From NCBI RefSeq assembly GCF_002018875.1, contig NZ_MVOL01000007.1:62001-126000 (forward strand): a DNA stretch of 64,000 nt, written 5' to 3'. Of this stretch, positions 1-9,016 are shown piece after piece (positions within the stretch are counted from its first letter, which is position 1; the number at the start of each line of letters is the position of its first letter). The notes under the pieces were generated by a model that worked only from the letters and a program-made list of their open reading frames with translations, ran no database searches and was not told the origin of the DNA. Both the position numbers and the translations under genes were made by a program. This stretch comes from Pseudomonas sp. MF4836. Its GTDB lineage: Bacteria > Pseudomonadota > Gammaproteobacteria > Pseudomonadales > Pseudomonadaceae.

Positions 1-54
1 AGTGAAGCTAACACTGAAGAAACACCGACCCGCAAGGGCTATTTTCCTCGTGGC

Positions 55-1413
55 TCAGGGCTGCTTGACGTAGGTCCCGCGCAAGTCGCGGTACTCGTAG
101 TTGCCCGACATCAGCAGCGCGCCCTTGAGCAACTGCAAGCGGTAGCCGCGCCGGGTTTGCGGGTCCCAGACTATAGCCAGGTTGCTGGCGGTCAGCGGCA
201 CCCGTTGCTGCATCAGCAGCGGCGCCACGCCGGGGCGTTCAAGGCGCATGCTCACATCGACACTGCCCAGGGCATGGGGCTCGGTGCCGGGCACCAGGGT
301 CAGGATCAACTCGGCGCTGCGCTGTTCGGCAGCGTCACGCATCAGGTAGCGTCCGCTGCGCTGCTCATCGGCCACCGGCCCGAGCTTGTCCTCGGCGACC
401 TTGCCAGGGGTTTCCTGCAGCATCCCGTTAAAGCGCTTCGCGCCCTGGACCCAGACCGCCTCACGCTTGCCCTGCGGGTTGTTTTCGGTCTGCACATACC
501 AGGTGCCGGTGATCTCGCCATGGCTGCCGGACTCCACCAGGGTCACGCTGCCGGTCTCATAGTCGCCCCCCACCAGAAGGATCGGCTGGCCGCTGCCGCC
601 TCTGGGATAACGCACTTCGCCCACCAGCACTTCGCCCTGGCGCTGCCACCAGAGCTCGACCGGAATCTTGCCCTCGAGGGTGCCCCTGAACACTTGCGGC
701 GCCTCGCTGACCGGGCTCTCGAGTCGTGAATGCTCCTGCCACTGACCGTCGACCAGGGCACGGTAGGTGACGTTGAAATAACCCCGGGGCATGAAGCCCT
801 CCTCGGGCGCTGGGGTGTAGCCCTGCTCGATCCGCTCCTCGACCATCAGCGGCAGGTTGTTTTCCACCTTCCAGCTGGCGTCCTGATGCCAGCAGCAGCC
901 GCTTTTGGACCAGGTGTGCAGGCGCTGGGCCTGGCGATCGGTGTCGAACATGCCCAACTGCCCATTACGGGTCAGGTCGGAAAACGCCGGGCTCAGTTGC
1001 AGGCGCCGGGTGCCGGGGTCGAACAGGTAGACATCGTAGGACGGCCCGCCATAACCGCCCTCGCTGCCATTGCGCAGGGCCAGGTCCTGTTCGCCATCAA
1101 AGTTGAAGTCATCGAAAAACAGCGCGCTCTGGTCGCCGTACATCGGCGCCTGCCCGGTGGACAGGCTGCCGTCCTGCTTGAGGGTGGCATAAGCGGCAGG
1201 CGAATCCAGGGTTTGCAGGAGTTCGCCACTGGTTTTGTCACGCAGGCTGACCGTGGCCGGCGCCGATTCGTAGCTGTCGGCCGGGGGCTGGGCAAAACGC
1301 AGTTCGACGCGGTATTTCTGCGCCGGGTCAGTCAACTGATACACCAGCGGCTCGGCGGCGGCCGCAGTGGCCAGCAGCAGGCCGGCAACCACCAGCACGG
1401 GGCGGATAGACAT
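55..1413 (-). CDS. Secreted XAC2610-like protein of unknown function
   Basis: About 452 residues, beginning with a typical Sec signal peptide that ends near AAAAEP. The stretch FDDFNFDGEQDLALRNG followed by GGPSYDVYLFD resembles the FG-GAP-like, metal-coordinating segment of XAC2610-related proteins, so an exported location is likely. I chose the ATG at 1413 because AAGGA lies about 11 bases upstream. The in-frame ATG at 1425 directly abuts that AAGG, and the start at 1467 would bury the signal peptide. The gene is transcribed away from the fecI-like gene, and the 168-bp gap between them holds a Fur-box-like site. No enzymatic motif is visible and the function is unknown. Confidence 0.75.
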   Translation of the reverse strand: MSIRPVLVVAGLLLATAAAAEPLVYQLTDPAQKYRVELRFAQPPADSYESAPATVSLRDKTSGELLQTLDSPAAYATLKQDGSLSTGQAPMYGDQSALFFDDFNFDGEQDLALRNGSEGGYGGPSYDVYLFDPGTRRLQLSPAFSDLTRNGQLGMFDTDRQAQRLHTWSKSGCCWHQDASWKVENNLPLMVEERIEQGYTPAPEEGFMPRGYFNVTYRALVDGQWQEHSRLESPVSEAPQVFRGTLEGKIPVELWWQRQGEVLVGEVRYPRGGSGQPILLVGGDYETGSVTLVESGSHGEITGTWYVQTENNPQGKREAVWVQGAKRFNGMLQETPGKVAEDKLGPVADEQRSGRYLMRDAAEQRSAELILTLVPGTEPHALGSVDVSMRLERPGVAPLLMQQRVPLTASNLAIVWDPQTRRGYRLQLLKGALLMSGNYEYRDLRGTYVKQP

Positions 1414-1495
1414 GGGGAGCGGCATCCTTGCAAAACAATCGGGGGCGCGCAGTTTAACGGCAAGCACCGGTTACTGAAACGAACCCGATGCAAAA

Positions 1496-1514
1496 GCAAA
1501 CCAATATCATTTGC
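1496..1514. promoter_or_regulatory. Candidate Fur box
   Basis: GCAAACCAATATCATTTGC matches the classical 19-bp Fur consensus at 11 of 19 positions, including the ATCATT core, and has GCAAA/TTTGC inverted ends. It lies 67 bp upstream of the fecI-like sigma gene, where iron-starvation sigma genes normally carry Fur repression. This is a motif reading only. Confidence 0.5.
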
Positions 1515-1581
1515 ACCGGACTGACCCTTTTGCTTAAATCGCGATCAATTCCTATTTGCACCCAAGGCGCCCCCACGCCGG

Positions 1582-2124
1582 ATGGACATCGTGCTTTCAC
1601 CCCTGCCCCCCGATACCGCCCTGGTCCAGACCCTCTACAGCACCCACCATCGCTGGCTGTACGAGTTGCTGCGCCGTCGCCTGAGCAACGCCTGCGACGC
1701 CGCCGACCTGGCCCACGACATTTTCGTCCGGGTGCTCAAGCGCCCGCCGGTGCTGGCCTGCGTGGTGCACCAGCGTTCGTACCTGGCAACCATTGCCCGT
1801 GGCCTGTGCATCGATCACTGGCGCCGCCGGCAACTGGAACAGGCCTGGTTGCAGGCCCTTGCCGCGCGCCCCGAGCCACTGCAACCGTCGCCGGAGCAGC
1901 GGGCGATTATCATCGAGACCCTGTACGAAGTGGATGCCATGCTCGCGCGCCTGCCGCAGCGGGTCAGCGCCGCCTTTGTCCTCGCGCAACTGCACGGCAT
2001 GCCCTACAAGGCCATCGCCGTGGAAATCGGCGTCAGCGAACGCATGGTCAAGAAATACCTGGCCCAGGCCCTGATGCACTGCGCGATGCTCGAAGCCGAG
2101 CTCGACGGCCTGCTGGTGCAATGA
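1582..2124 (+). CDS. FecI-like ECF sigma factor (iron starvation group)
   Basis: 180 residues, the usual size of FecI-group sigma factors. Sigma region 2 is seen at DAADLAHDIFVRVLK (about residues 37-51). Region 4 helix-turn-helix lies at about residues 136-160 (MPYKAIAVEIGVSERMVKKY). By family knowledge it directs RNA polymerase to the adjacent TonB receptor promoter when the receptor-FecR relay signals ligand binding. The fecR-like gene begins three bases after its stop, so the two are co-transcribed. The ATG lacks a clear Shine-Dalgarno sequence. A Fur-like box upstream suggests iron repression. Confidence 0.9.
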   Translation: MDIVLSPLPPDTALVQTLYSTHHRWLYELLRRRLSNACDAADLAHDIFVRVLKRPPVLACVVHQRSYLATIARGLCIDHWRRRQLEQAWLQALAARPEPLQPSPEQRAIIIETLYEVDAMLARLPQRVSAAFVLAQLHGMPYKAIAVEIGVSERMVKKYLAQALMHCAMLEAELDGLLVQ

Positions 2125-2127
2125 CCC

Positions 2128-3123
2128 ATGGCCAATGAAGCCAGGCGCGGCACCCTGAGCCACGCCAGCCTGCAACAGGCCGCGCAATGGTTCGTGCAGC
2201 TGCACGATCCGCAGGCCACCGAGCACGAGCGCCAGCGCTGGCAGCAGTGGATCGAACAGAACCCGGAACACCAGCAGGCCTGGTGTTACGTGGAGCGGGT
2301 CAGCCAGCGTTTTGCGCCACTGCAGGTCGCCGGCGAACAACAGGCCGCCAGCCAGGCCCTGCGCCACGGCGCTCGCGCGGGGCTGTCACGCCGCCAGAGT
2401 ATGCGTGGCCTGCTCTTGCTCGGCGGCGCCAGCCTGCTGGGCTGGGGCACCTGGCGCGGCACCGCGCTGCCCGATGCCCTGAGCCGCTGGAGTTCGGACT
2501 ACACCACCGGCACCGGCGAAACCCGCGAAGCGCTGCTCAGCGACGGCAGCCGGATCTGGCTCAATGCCTTGAGCGCCCTGGACGTGCGCTACGACCCGCA
2601 GCAACGCCTGCTGCGCCTGCACCTGGGTGAAGTGCTGATCGACACCGCCCGGGATGCGCTGCAACGGCCCTTCCTGGTGCACAGCGAGCACGGGCAGATG
2701 CGCGCGCTCGGTACGCGCTTCAGTGTGCGCCGGGAGCCGCAACGCACCCTGCTCAATGTGTATGCCGGGGCGGTCGAGGTGCGCACCGCCGACGGTGGCC
2801 AGGTGCAGGTGGTCGAGGCCGGCCGGCAACTGGCCTTCGACCGCTGCAGCCTGGGCCCGAGTCAGCACGCCAGCGCCGCCCGCGAAGCCTGGAGCCGAGG
2901 CCTGTTGCTGGCCGACAACTTGGCCCTGGGGCAACTGGTGCAAGAGCTTGGGCATTACCGCAGCGGGCACCTGGGCTGCGATCAGGCCATTGCGCACCTG
3001 GCGGTGATGGGCTCGTTCCCGCTGCACGACAGCGATCAGGCCCTGCGTCTGCTGGAGGCCGCGCTGCCGATCCGGGTCCGGCGCCTGGCGCCCTGGTGGG
3101 TCAGCCTCGAAGCCAGGGCATGA
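2128..3123 (+). CDS. FecR-like anti-sigma factor / signal transducer
   Basis: 331 residues in the FecR layout. A cytoplasmic N-terminal DUF4880-type domain (about 1-65, with WQQWIEQNPEHQQAW) should bind the sigma factor. A single membrane segment follows at about 92-109, then a periplasmic FecR domain (about 122-225) and a C-terminal domain that contacts the receptor STN domain. The membrane segment is preceded by SRRQSMRG, a twin-arginine-like pattern. FecR proteins have been reported to be Tat-translocated, so this may be functional. The gene sits between the fecI-like gene and the receptor. Confidence 0.9.
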   Translation: MANEARRGTLSHASLQQAAQWFVQLHDPQATEHERQRWQQWIEQNPEHQQAWCYVERVSQRFAPLQVAGEQQAASQALRHGARAGLSRRQSMRGLLLLGGASLLGWGTWRGTALPDALSRWSSDYTTGTGETREALLSDGSRIWLNALSALDVRYDPQQRLLRLHLGEVLIDTARDALQRPFLVHSEHGQMRALGTRFSVRREPQRTLLNVYAGAVEVRTADGGQVQVVEAGRQLAFDRCSLGPSQHASAAREAWSRGLLLADNLALGQLVQELGHYRSGHLGCDQAIAHLAVMGSFPLHDSDQALRLLEAALPIRVRRLAPWWVSLEARA

Positions 3124-3229
3124 GCGCCTGAAGATTTTTTTTGACCTGCGGTTCCCTTTTCGATGTTTGCTTCGGTTAACCCCTTAGCAGCACTCACATT
3201 GCCGATCGAATTGATCCAAAGGGACCCCC
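3124..3229 (+). promoter_or_regulatory. Leader of the TonB receptor gene, expected FecI-type promoter
   Basis: This 106-bp gap holds a run of eight T (3135-3142) after a weak CAGG/CCTG stem at 3114-3130, possibly a leaky terminator of the fecIR unit. AAGGGA at 3219-3224 is the ribosome binding site for the ATG at 3230. By analogy with fecA, the promoter recognised by the upstream sigma factor should lie here. I could not assign its -35/-10 with confidence. Confidence 0.3.
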
Positions 3230-5710
3230 ATGCCGTCACCCACCACCCTGCGTTTGCGCTTCCCGTTGCGCCCCCTGGCCCTGGCCATCCCCGCCGCCCT
3301 GCTGTGCCTGGCACCCCTGCCGGCCCAGGCCGCCGAAGCGCCCGCCAGTGAACACCAGACCCGCGCCTTCAACATTGCCCCGGGGTCGCTGGTGACGGCA
3401 CTCAACAGCTTCTGCGAACAGGCCGGGATCTTCCTCGCCGGGCAGAACGAGCTGGCACAGGGCAAGCGCAGCGCCGGGCTCAGCGGCAACTACAGCGTCG
3501 CTGAAGGCTTGCAGCGCCTGCTCCAGGGCTCCGGCCTGCAAGCACAGCCCCTGAGCAGCGGCGGCTATGTGCTGCAGAGCCTGCCCGAGGGCAGTGGGCG
3601 CGTGGAACTGGGGGCCACCACTGTCTCGGCCCAGGGCCTGGGCGCCACCACCGAGGGCACCCAGTCCTACACCACCGGCGCCACGTCGTCGGCCACCGGC
3701 CTGGCCCTGTCCCTGCGCGAAACGCCGCAGTCGGTGACCGTGATCACCCGCCAGCAAATGGATGACCAGGGCGCCACCAGCATTGCCGACACGCTGCGTC
3801 GCGCCCCCGGGGTCAGCGTGCAGAACTACGACAGCGAGCGCTGGGAGTTCTCGACCCGGGGCATGCCCATCACCAACTTCCAGTACGACGGGGTCAACTC
3901 GACCTACGACGGGGTCTACGACTACGGCACCACCAGCACCGATATGGCGACCTTCGACCGGGTCGAAATCATCAAGGGCGCCAGCGGCCTGATGACCGGC
4001 TCGGGCGACCCATCGGCCACGGTCAACCTGATCCGCAAACGCCCGACCCGGGACTTCAAGGCCTCGGTCACCGGTACCGTCGGCTCCTGGGACAACTACC
4101 GCAGCGAGGGCGATATCTCCGGCCCGCTGACCGAAAGCGGCAACGTGCGCGGGCGCTTTGTCGGGGTCTATCAGGAACGCCAATCCAACCTCGACCACTA
4201 CCAGAACACCAAGGACATCGCCTACGGCGTCCTGGAAATGGACCTGACCCCCGACACCCTGCTGACCTTCGGCATGTACCAGCAGAACACCCGCTCTCGC
4301 GGTGCCAGCTGGACCGGCTTCCCGATGTACAACAGCGACGGCTCGCGCACCCGTTTCTCGCGCTCCTTCAACCCCGGCACCGACTGGAGCCGCCGCGACT
4401 TCCAGACACAGACCCTGTTCGCGTCCCTGGAACAGAAGCTGGCCAACGACTGGAAACTCAAAGTCAGCTACGACCGCAAGCACCGCGAGCACGACACCCT
4501 GCTCGGCTCGGCCAGCGGCGGCAACCCGGATGCGGCCACCGGTGACGGCATGTTCATGTACATGGGCAAGTTCGTCGGTGACCAGACCCAGGACAATATC
4601 GACATCAACCTCAGCGGCCCCTTCACCCTGCTCGGCCGCGAACATGAGCTGATCGCCGGTTTCACCTCGATGAACGCGCGCCAGAACGACCCGGTCTACG
4701 GTTCGGTGTACCCGCTGCTCGGCAGCAGCATTTATGACTGGAACGGCAAGTTCGCCAAGCCGGATATTCCCCGCGCCGGCAGCGACAAGATCAGCAAACG
4801 CCAGACCGGCGCCTACCTCGCCACCCGGCTGAAACCCACCGACGACCTGTCGCTGATCCTGGGCGGGCGGATCAGTGACTTCAAAGCCTCGGACTTCACC
4901 GACTTCTACGACCCGGCCCAGGCCGACATGCGCACCGGCTACCACCAGACCGGGGTAGTGACGCCTTACGCGGGCGTGGTCTATGCCCTCAACGACACGT
5001 ACTCGGTGTACACCAGCTACACCAATATCTATCAACCGCAAATGAGCAAGGACGCCAGCGGGCAGGTCCTCGACCCCATCGAAGGCGACAGCTACGAGGC
5101 CGGGATCAAGGCCGAGTACCTGGACGGCCGGGTCAATGCCAGCTTCGCCGTGTTCAGGATCGAGCAGGACAACGTTGCGCAGATCGTCAGCGGCTTCGGC
5201 ACCGACGCCATCTACCGCGCCGCCGAGGGCGCCACCACCAAGGGCTTCGAACTGGAACTGGCCGGCGAGCTGCTGGAAGGCTGGAACCTCAGCGCCGGCT
5301 ACAGCTATAACCACACCCGCGACGTCAACAACGACTATGTCTATGGCTCGGTCCTGCGCAGCACCGCGCCGCAGCAGGTGGCCCGGGTGTTCAGCAGCTA
5401 CCGGTTGCCCGGCGCCCTGCAGAAACTCACCATCGGCGGCGGCGTCAACTGGCAGAGCGAGTTCTACGGCAATGTGTTCCAGCCCGACCCGAACGACACG
5501 GTCAACGGCGGCCATGACTCACGCCTTACCCAGGACGGCTACTTCCTGGTCGACGCCATGGCCCGCTACCAGTTCAACCAGCACCTGAGCTCGACCCTCA
5601 ACGTGAAGAACCTCTTCGACAAGAAGTACTACACCGGCATTGGCAACTTCAGCACCGGCTTCTATGGCGAACCCCGCAGCCTGCAACTGACCACCAAATG
5701 GGATTTCTGA
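3230..5710 (+). CDS. TonB-dependent siderophore receptor with STN signalling domain
   Basis: 826 residues. A signal peptide (about 1-35) ends near LPAQAAEA. An STN (secretin/TonB short N-terminal) domain at about 40-112 (FNIAPGSLVTALNSFCEQAG) marks it as a signalling receptor. The plug begins near residue 160 (LRETPQSVTVITRQQMDD), followed by a 22-strand barrel ending in an aromatic residue (TTKWDF). It would import a ferric siderophore across the outer membrane with TonB energy and report ligand binding to the adjacent FecR. It resembles FoxA/FiuA/FpvA-type ferrisiderophore receptors. The ligand cannot be told from sequence, and no siderophore biosynthesis genes are nearby, which suggests a xenosiderophore. 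Confidence 0.92.
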   Translation: MPSPTTLRLRFPLRPLALAIPAALLCLAPLPAQAAEAPASEHQTRAFNIAPGSLVTALNSFCEQAGIFLAGQNELAQGKRSAGLSGNYSVAEGLQRLLQGSGLQAQPLSSGGYVLQSLPEGSGRVELGATTVSAQGLGATTEGTQSYTTGATSSATGLALSLRETPQSVTVITRQQMDDQGATSIADTLRRAPGVSVQNYDSERWEFSTRGMPITNFQYDGVNSTYDGVYDYGTTSTDMATFDRVEIIKGASGLMTGSGDPSATVNLIRKRPTRDFKASVTGTVGSWDNYRSEGDISGPLTESGNVRGRFVGVYQERQSNLDHYQNTKDIAYGVLEMDLTPDTLLTFGMYQQNTRSRGASWTGFPMYNSDGSRTRFSRSFNPGTDWSRRDFQTQTLFASLEQKLANDWKLKVSYDRKHREHDTLLGSASGGNPDAATGDGMFMYMGKFVGDQTQDNIDINLSGPFTLLGREHELIAGFTSMNARQNDPVYGSVYPLLGSSIYDWNGKFAKPDIPRAGSDKISKRQTGAYLATRLKPTDDLSLILGGRISDFKASDFTDFYDPAQADMRTGYHQTGVVTPYAGVVYALNDTYSVYTSYTNIYQPQMSKDASGQVLDPIEGDSYEAGIKAEYLDGRVNASFAVFRIEQDNVAQIVSGFGTDAIYRAAEGATTKGFELELAGELLEGWNLSAGYSYNHTRDVNNDYVYGSVLRSTAPQQVARVFSSYRLPGALQKLTIGGGVNWQSEFYGNVFQPDPNDTVNGGHDSRLTQDGYFLVDAMARYQFNQHLSSTLNVKNLFDKKYYTGIGNFSTGFYGEPRSLQLTTKWDF

Positions 5711-5716
5711 CCTGAC

Positions 5717-5759
5717 CTGTAGCCGCTGCCGAGCCGGCGAAGCTCGGCAGCGGCTACAG
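5717..5759. repeat. REP palindrome (solo), likely also a terminator
   Basis: CTGTAGCCGCTGCCGAGC and its exact reverse complement form 18-bp arms around a 7-base loop, seven bases after the receptor stop codon. The same core recurs at 12474, 35500 and 60782. No T-run follows, but the stem should stabilise or end the upstream transcript. Confidence 0.9.
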
Positions 5760-5834
5760 GTTTGAAAACACTTGATCCGGCCGGGCCGGCGCCTGACACT
5801 CGTTCACCCCGGCCCGCCCCAAGGAAGCCCCGCG

Positions 5835-6668
5835 ATGAAGCCGTCAGGCGCCCAGCACTTCGACCAGGCACCCCATTTCTGGCGCGATGCAGCCTTGCCT
5901 TTTATCGAGGCCCGGGCCATCGCCGATGGCCGCAAGGCCTGCTATGCCCGGCACTCCCACGAACAATTCTCCTTCGGCACCATCACCGCCGGGCACAGCA
6001 CCTACGTGCATGAGCACCGCACCTTTCACGTCAGCACCGGTAGCGTGGTGCTGATCAACCCAGGCGTGGTGCACGCCTGCAACCCGATCGAGGACCAGCC
6101 CTGGTCGTACCGCATGCTGTATGTCGACACCCCTTGGCTGACGGCCTTGCAGCAACAGACAGGGTTCAGCCAGGGCCCGGGTTTCCAGCCCTATTCCACG
6201 CCGTTGAGCAACGACCCGCAGCTGTTTGCCCGGGTCAACCAGCTCTATGCCGTGCTGTTGGATGAACAGCTGTCGAGCCTGGACAAACAGCAGCAGGTCG
6301 CGGATTTTTTCCGCACCTTGCACCAGCACCTCGAGCCCGGTTGCGCGCCGCTGCCCGAGCCCAGGCACAAGCTGGAACGCGCCGCCGACTACATCCGCGA
6401 CAACTGTACCCGCGCCCTGAAAATGCACGATATCTGCCAGGCCGCGGAGCTGTCGGCGTCTTACCTGAACCGTGCGTTCAAGCAGCACTACGGCATGACG
6501 CCCCACGCTTTCCTGGTCAACCAGCGGGTGCAACTCGCCTGCCTGCGGCTGCGCCAGGGCGCGGCGATCGCCGAAGTGGCCGCCGAAGCCGGCTTTGCCG
6601 ATCAGGCCCACCTGCAACGCGCGTTCAAGCAGCACCTGTCAGCGACGCCCGGGCAGTACCGCGCCTGA
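5835..6668 (+). CDS. AraC-family transcriptional regulator
   Basis: 277 residues. The N-terminal cupin-like AraC binding domain (about 20-150) contains HSHEQFSFG and a GSVVLINPGVVHAC loop. The C-terminal double helix-turn-helix occupies about 180-275 (LSASYLNRAFKQHYG and AAEAGFADQAHLQRAFKQ). The ATG at 5835 was chosen because AAGGAAG lies eight bases upstream; a longer reading from 5772 lacks this. It converges almost end to end on a LysE exporter gene. AraC regulators next to lysE genes often control the exporter, but that is inference. Confidence 0.88.
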   Translation: MKPSGAQHFDQAPHFWRDAALPFIEARAIADGRKACYARHSHEQFSFGTITAGHSTYVHEHRTFHVSTGSVVLINPGVVHACNPIEDQPWSYRMLYVDTPWLTALQQQTGFSQGPGFQPYSTPLSNDPQLFARVNQLYAVLLDEQLSSLDKQQQVADFFRTLHQHLEPGCAPLPEPRHKLERAADYIRDNCTRALKMHDICQAAELSASYLNRAFKQHYGMTPHAFLVNQRVQLACLRLRQGAAIAEVAAEAGFADQAHLQRAFKQHLSATPGQYRA

Positions 6669-6669
6669 C

Positions 6670-7260
6670 TCAGGGCAGCAGCAGGTAGCCGGCACTCAGC
6701 ACCAGCAATGCAGCCATGCTGCGGTTGAAACGGCGCACGCCCCCGGGGTGTTCCAGGTACTGGCGCAAGAAGGTGCCGGCGTAGGCCCAGCAGGCCACCG
6801 ACAGGTAGCAGATCACCAGGTACACCGCCGCAAACAGCCACACCAGCCGAGCCTCGCCATTGGCGGCAAAGGCCCCCATCCCGGCCACGCAGGCCAGCCA
6901 GGCCTTGGGATTGAGCCACTGCATCAGCGCGCCATACAGCATCGACGGCGCCCGACCGTTGCCCTGGGTGTCGATCTGGCCACTGTCCCGCGCCAGCTTG
7001 TAGGCCATGAACAGCAAAAAGCCCACGCCAAACAGCTGGATCCCCCGGGTCAGCCACGGCCAGCGCAACAACAGCTCATGCAGCCCCAGGCCGATCAGCA
7101 CCAGCAACAGAATGAAGCCCAGGGTCGCGCCGGTCACATGCCGCAGGCTGGCCCGCAAACCGAACCGGGCACCTGCACTCAAGGCCACGATATTCACCGG
7201 GCCGGGGGTAATCGAACAGGCCAGGGCAAAGGCCGCCATGGAAAATATAACGCTCATCAC
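6670..7260 (-). CDS. LysE family amino-acid exporter
   Basis: 196 residues, nearly all membrane-spanning. The N-terminus carries the family pattern CSITPGPVNIVALSAGARFG, where the helix-breaking PGP is typical of LysE/RhtB proteins. A second conserved part is LRHVTGATLGFILL. Six helices are expected in the inner membrane. The family exports basic or neutral amino acids or related metabolites; the substrate here is unknown. It is transcribed toward the AraC gene with one base between the stop codons. Confidence 0.88.
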   Translation of the reverse strand: MMSVIFSMAAFALACSITPGPVNIVALSAGARFGLRASLRHVTGATLGFILLLVLIGLGLHELLLRWPWLTRGIQLFGVGFLLFMAYKLARDSGQIDTQGNGRAPSMLYGALMQWLNPKAWLACVAGMGAFAANGEARLVWLFAAVYLVICYLSVACWAYAGTFLRQYLEHPGGVRRFNRSMAALLVLSAGYLLLP

Positions 7261-7368
7261 CTACCTTCTCCCCATCACAATGTCTGGCCAGCACGGTAGA
7301 TGCCCGGCCCGCCCCCTGTATTGAAGAAAACTGCCCCCGGCCCCAAGCCGCGCCCATGGAATAAGCCG

Positions 7369-7929
7369 ATGCGCCCCGTCCCGCCGCTGTACACCCCACG
7401 CCTGCTGTTGCGCATGCCGACCCTGGCCGACCTGGATGCGGTCCATTCGATCCATGGCGACCCCGAAACCAACCGCTTCAACCCCAATGGCGCAGCCAGC
7501 CGCGACGCCTGTCGGGACAAGGTGCAGGGCTGGATCGAACACTGGCGACAACAGGGGTTTGGTTACTGGGCGCTGTGCCGGCGTGAACGCCCTGAAGAGA
7601 TCCTGGGGTTTGGCGGGATCATGGATTCGCGCTTTGGCGAACGCACCGGGCTCAACCTGTACTTTCGCCTGGCGGTGCCCGCCTGGGGCCAGGGCTATGC
7701 CAACGAGATGGCGACCGCCGCCCTGGAACTGGCGTTCCACCGCCTGCAACGCCCGGCCGTAATCGGCCTGGTGCGCCCCGACAACCTGCCTTCGCGGCGC
7801 GCCCTGGAACGCCTGGGGCTGAGCCTGTACGGCGAACTCGAGGATTTCCCCGACCTCGCGCCCAGCCTGCTGTATCGCCTGGACGCCGAGGACTACCTCG
7901 CCCACCACCCACGGCCCGGTGGCGCCTGA
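7369..7929 (+). CDS. GNAT family N-acetyltransferase (RimJ/RimL type)
   Basis: 186 residues from the ATG at 7369. An upstream in-frame start at 7300 adds a proline-rich tail with no ribosome binding site. The opening TPRLLLRMPTLADLDAVHSI is typical of RimJ/RimL-type GNATs. The acetyl-CoA loop region is WGQGYANEMATAAL, followed by VRPDNLPSRRALERLGL, the conserved asparagine/serine strand and helix. Its stop overlaps the ATG of the next acetyltransferase (TGATG), so the two are translationally coupled. The acceptor substrate is unknown. Confidence 0.87.
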   Translation: MRPVPPLYTPRLLLRMPTLADLDAVHSIHGDPETNRFNPNGAASRDACRDKVQGWIEHWRQQGFGYWALCRRERPEEILGFGGIMDSRFGERTGLNLYFRLAVPAWGQGYANEMATAALELAFHRLQRPAVIGLVRPDNLPSRRALERLGLSLYGELEDFPDLAPSLLYRLDAEDYLAHHPRPGGA

Positions 7930-8420
7930 TGCCGGCCTTCGAACTCTGCCCGGCCCAGCGCGACGAACTGGATATCCTCGACCATCTGTTGCAGTTCTAC
8001 CTTTATGAACTCAGCGCCTGGCTGCCCCTCAAACTCGGGCGCCACGGCCTGTACGAGATCCAGTCCCAGGACGACTACTGGCGCTCGCCCCATACCCGCC
8101 CATGGCTGATCCGTGTCGACGGCGAGCTGGCCGGGATGGCCTGCGTCGATGACCGGGTGCACGCGGCGAGCACCCGCTACAACCTGGGCTACCTGTTTAT
8201 CAGCCACAGGTTTCGCGGCCAGGGCCTGGGGCGCGCGGTCAGCGCCCGATTGCTCGAGCAACTGCCGGGCGCCTGGCAAATCGTCCATATCGACGCCAAC
8301 CAGCCGGCACGGATGTTCTGGGCCAGGGTCATGCCCACCCTCAGCGGTGGTACCTTCGATTGCCAAGCCATCAGCGCCGATGGCTACCCCTGCACCCTGT
8401 ACAGTTTCAATCACCCCTAG
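7929..8420 (+). CDS. GNAT family N-acetyltransferase
   Basis: 163 residues. The acetyl-CoA pyrophosphate loop is visible as HRFRGQGLGRAVSARLL (Q/R-x-x-G-x-G/A form), with IDANQPARMFWARV as the following strand and helix. The N-terminal half (HLLQFYLYELSAWLPLKLG) matches small GNATs with an F-Y-x-YE-L substrate helix. It overlaps the preceding GNAT by one base and is followed 19 bases later by the HIT-like gene, so the three are probably one operon. Substrate unknown. Confidence 0.87.
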   Translation: MPAFELCPAQRDELDILDHLLQFYLYELSAWLPLKLGRHGLYEIQSQDDYWRSPHTRPWLIRVDGELAGMACVDDRVHAASTRYNLGYLFISHRFRGQGLGRAVSARLLEQLPGAWQIVHIDANQPARMFWARVMPTLSGGTFDCQAISADGYPCTLYSFNHP

Positions 8421-8439
8421 ACGAAAGAGAGCCTTCTGC

Positions 8440-8904
8440 ATGGACCCGCTGCACATCCTGTCGAGCGAACACTGGCAGGTCAGTTATCGCCGTGACGCCC
8501 GCTATCCGGGCAGTTTGATCGTTTCCTCGGTCGCCGAGGCCAGCGACATCGTTGACCTCGCGCCCCAGGCGCTGCTCGCCCTCGGCCCGGCACTGGCCTG
8601 GACCGAGAGCCTGCTGCAGGCGCAATACGCGCCCGTCAAGGTGGTGTTCTACAAACTGGGGTTCTCCAAGGGCTTCAGCGTGCACTTTCATGTACTGCCG
8701 GTGACCCAGGCGCTGCTCGGGCAAATCAGCGCCCACCCGGACTACCCCACCGAGCCGGACGGCAACGATGCCATCCTGTTTGTCAGCCGGGTCTATGCCG
8801 AACGGACCCTGACCCCGGCCGAGCGGGTGCTGCAAGCGGACGAGGCGGCGCGCCTGCGGCACTGCGCGCGGGACTTGCCGGCGCCTGATGCGAGCGGCCG
8901 TTAA
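8440..8904 (+). CDS. HIT-like (histidine triad) protein
   Basis: 154 residues from the ATG at 8440, with AGAGAG about seven bases upstream. The motif region reads FSVHFHVLPV: two of the three histidines of the HIT motif (HxHxHxx) are present and the third position is leucine. This resembles HIT-like branches in which the third histidine is lost. HIT proteins hydrolyse or transfer nucleotides from substrates such as diadenosine polyphosphates. The central HIT histidine that forms the nucleotidyl intermediate appears to be kept, but activity is uncertain. It is the last gene of the small acetyltransferase operon. Confidence 0.65.
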   Translation: MDPLHILSSEHWQVSYRRDARYPGSLIVSSVAEASDIVDLAPQALLALGPALAWTESLLQAQYAPVKVVFYKLGFSKGFSVHFHVLPVTQALLGQISAHPDYPTEPDGNDAILFVSRVYAERTLTPAERVLQADEAARLRHCARDLPAPDASGR

Positions 8905-9016
8905 GGCCCGGATATTTATTTTCCGCACCCTGCATCCAGATCGCCGCCTGGCGGGTAGTACAGACAGCAGCCCCCTGATGCTGCCCGGCTACCCCCCCCT
9001 TTCTGGAGCGCTACCC

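Noticed and set aside
3236..5515. Minus-strand 759-codon frame opposite the TonB receptor
   Set aside because: Shadow of a high-GC gene; the plus-strand product has all domains of a TonB receptor.
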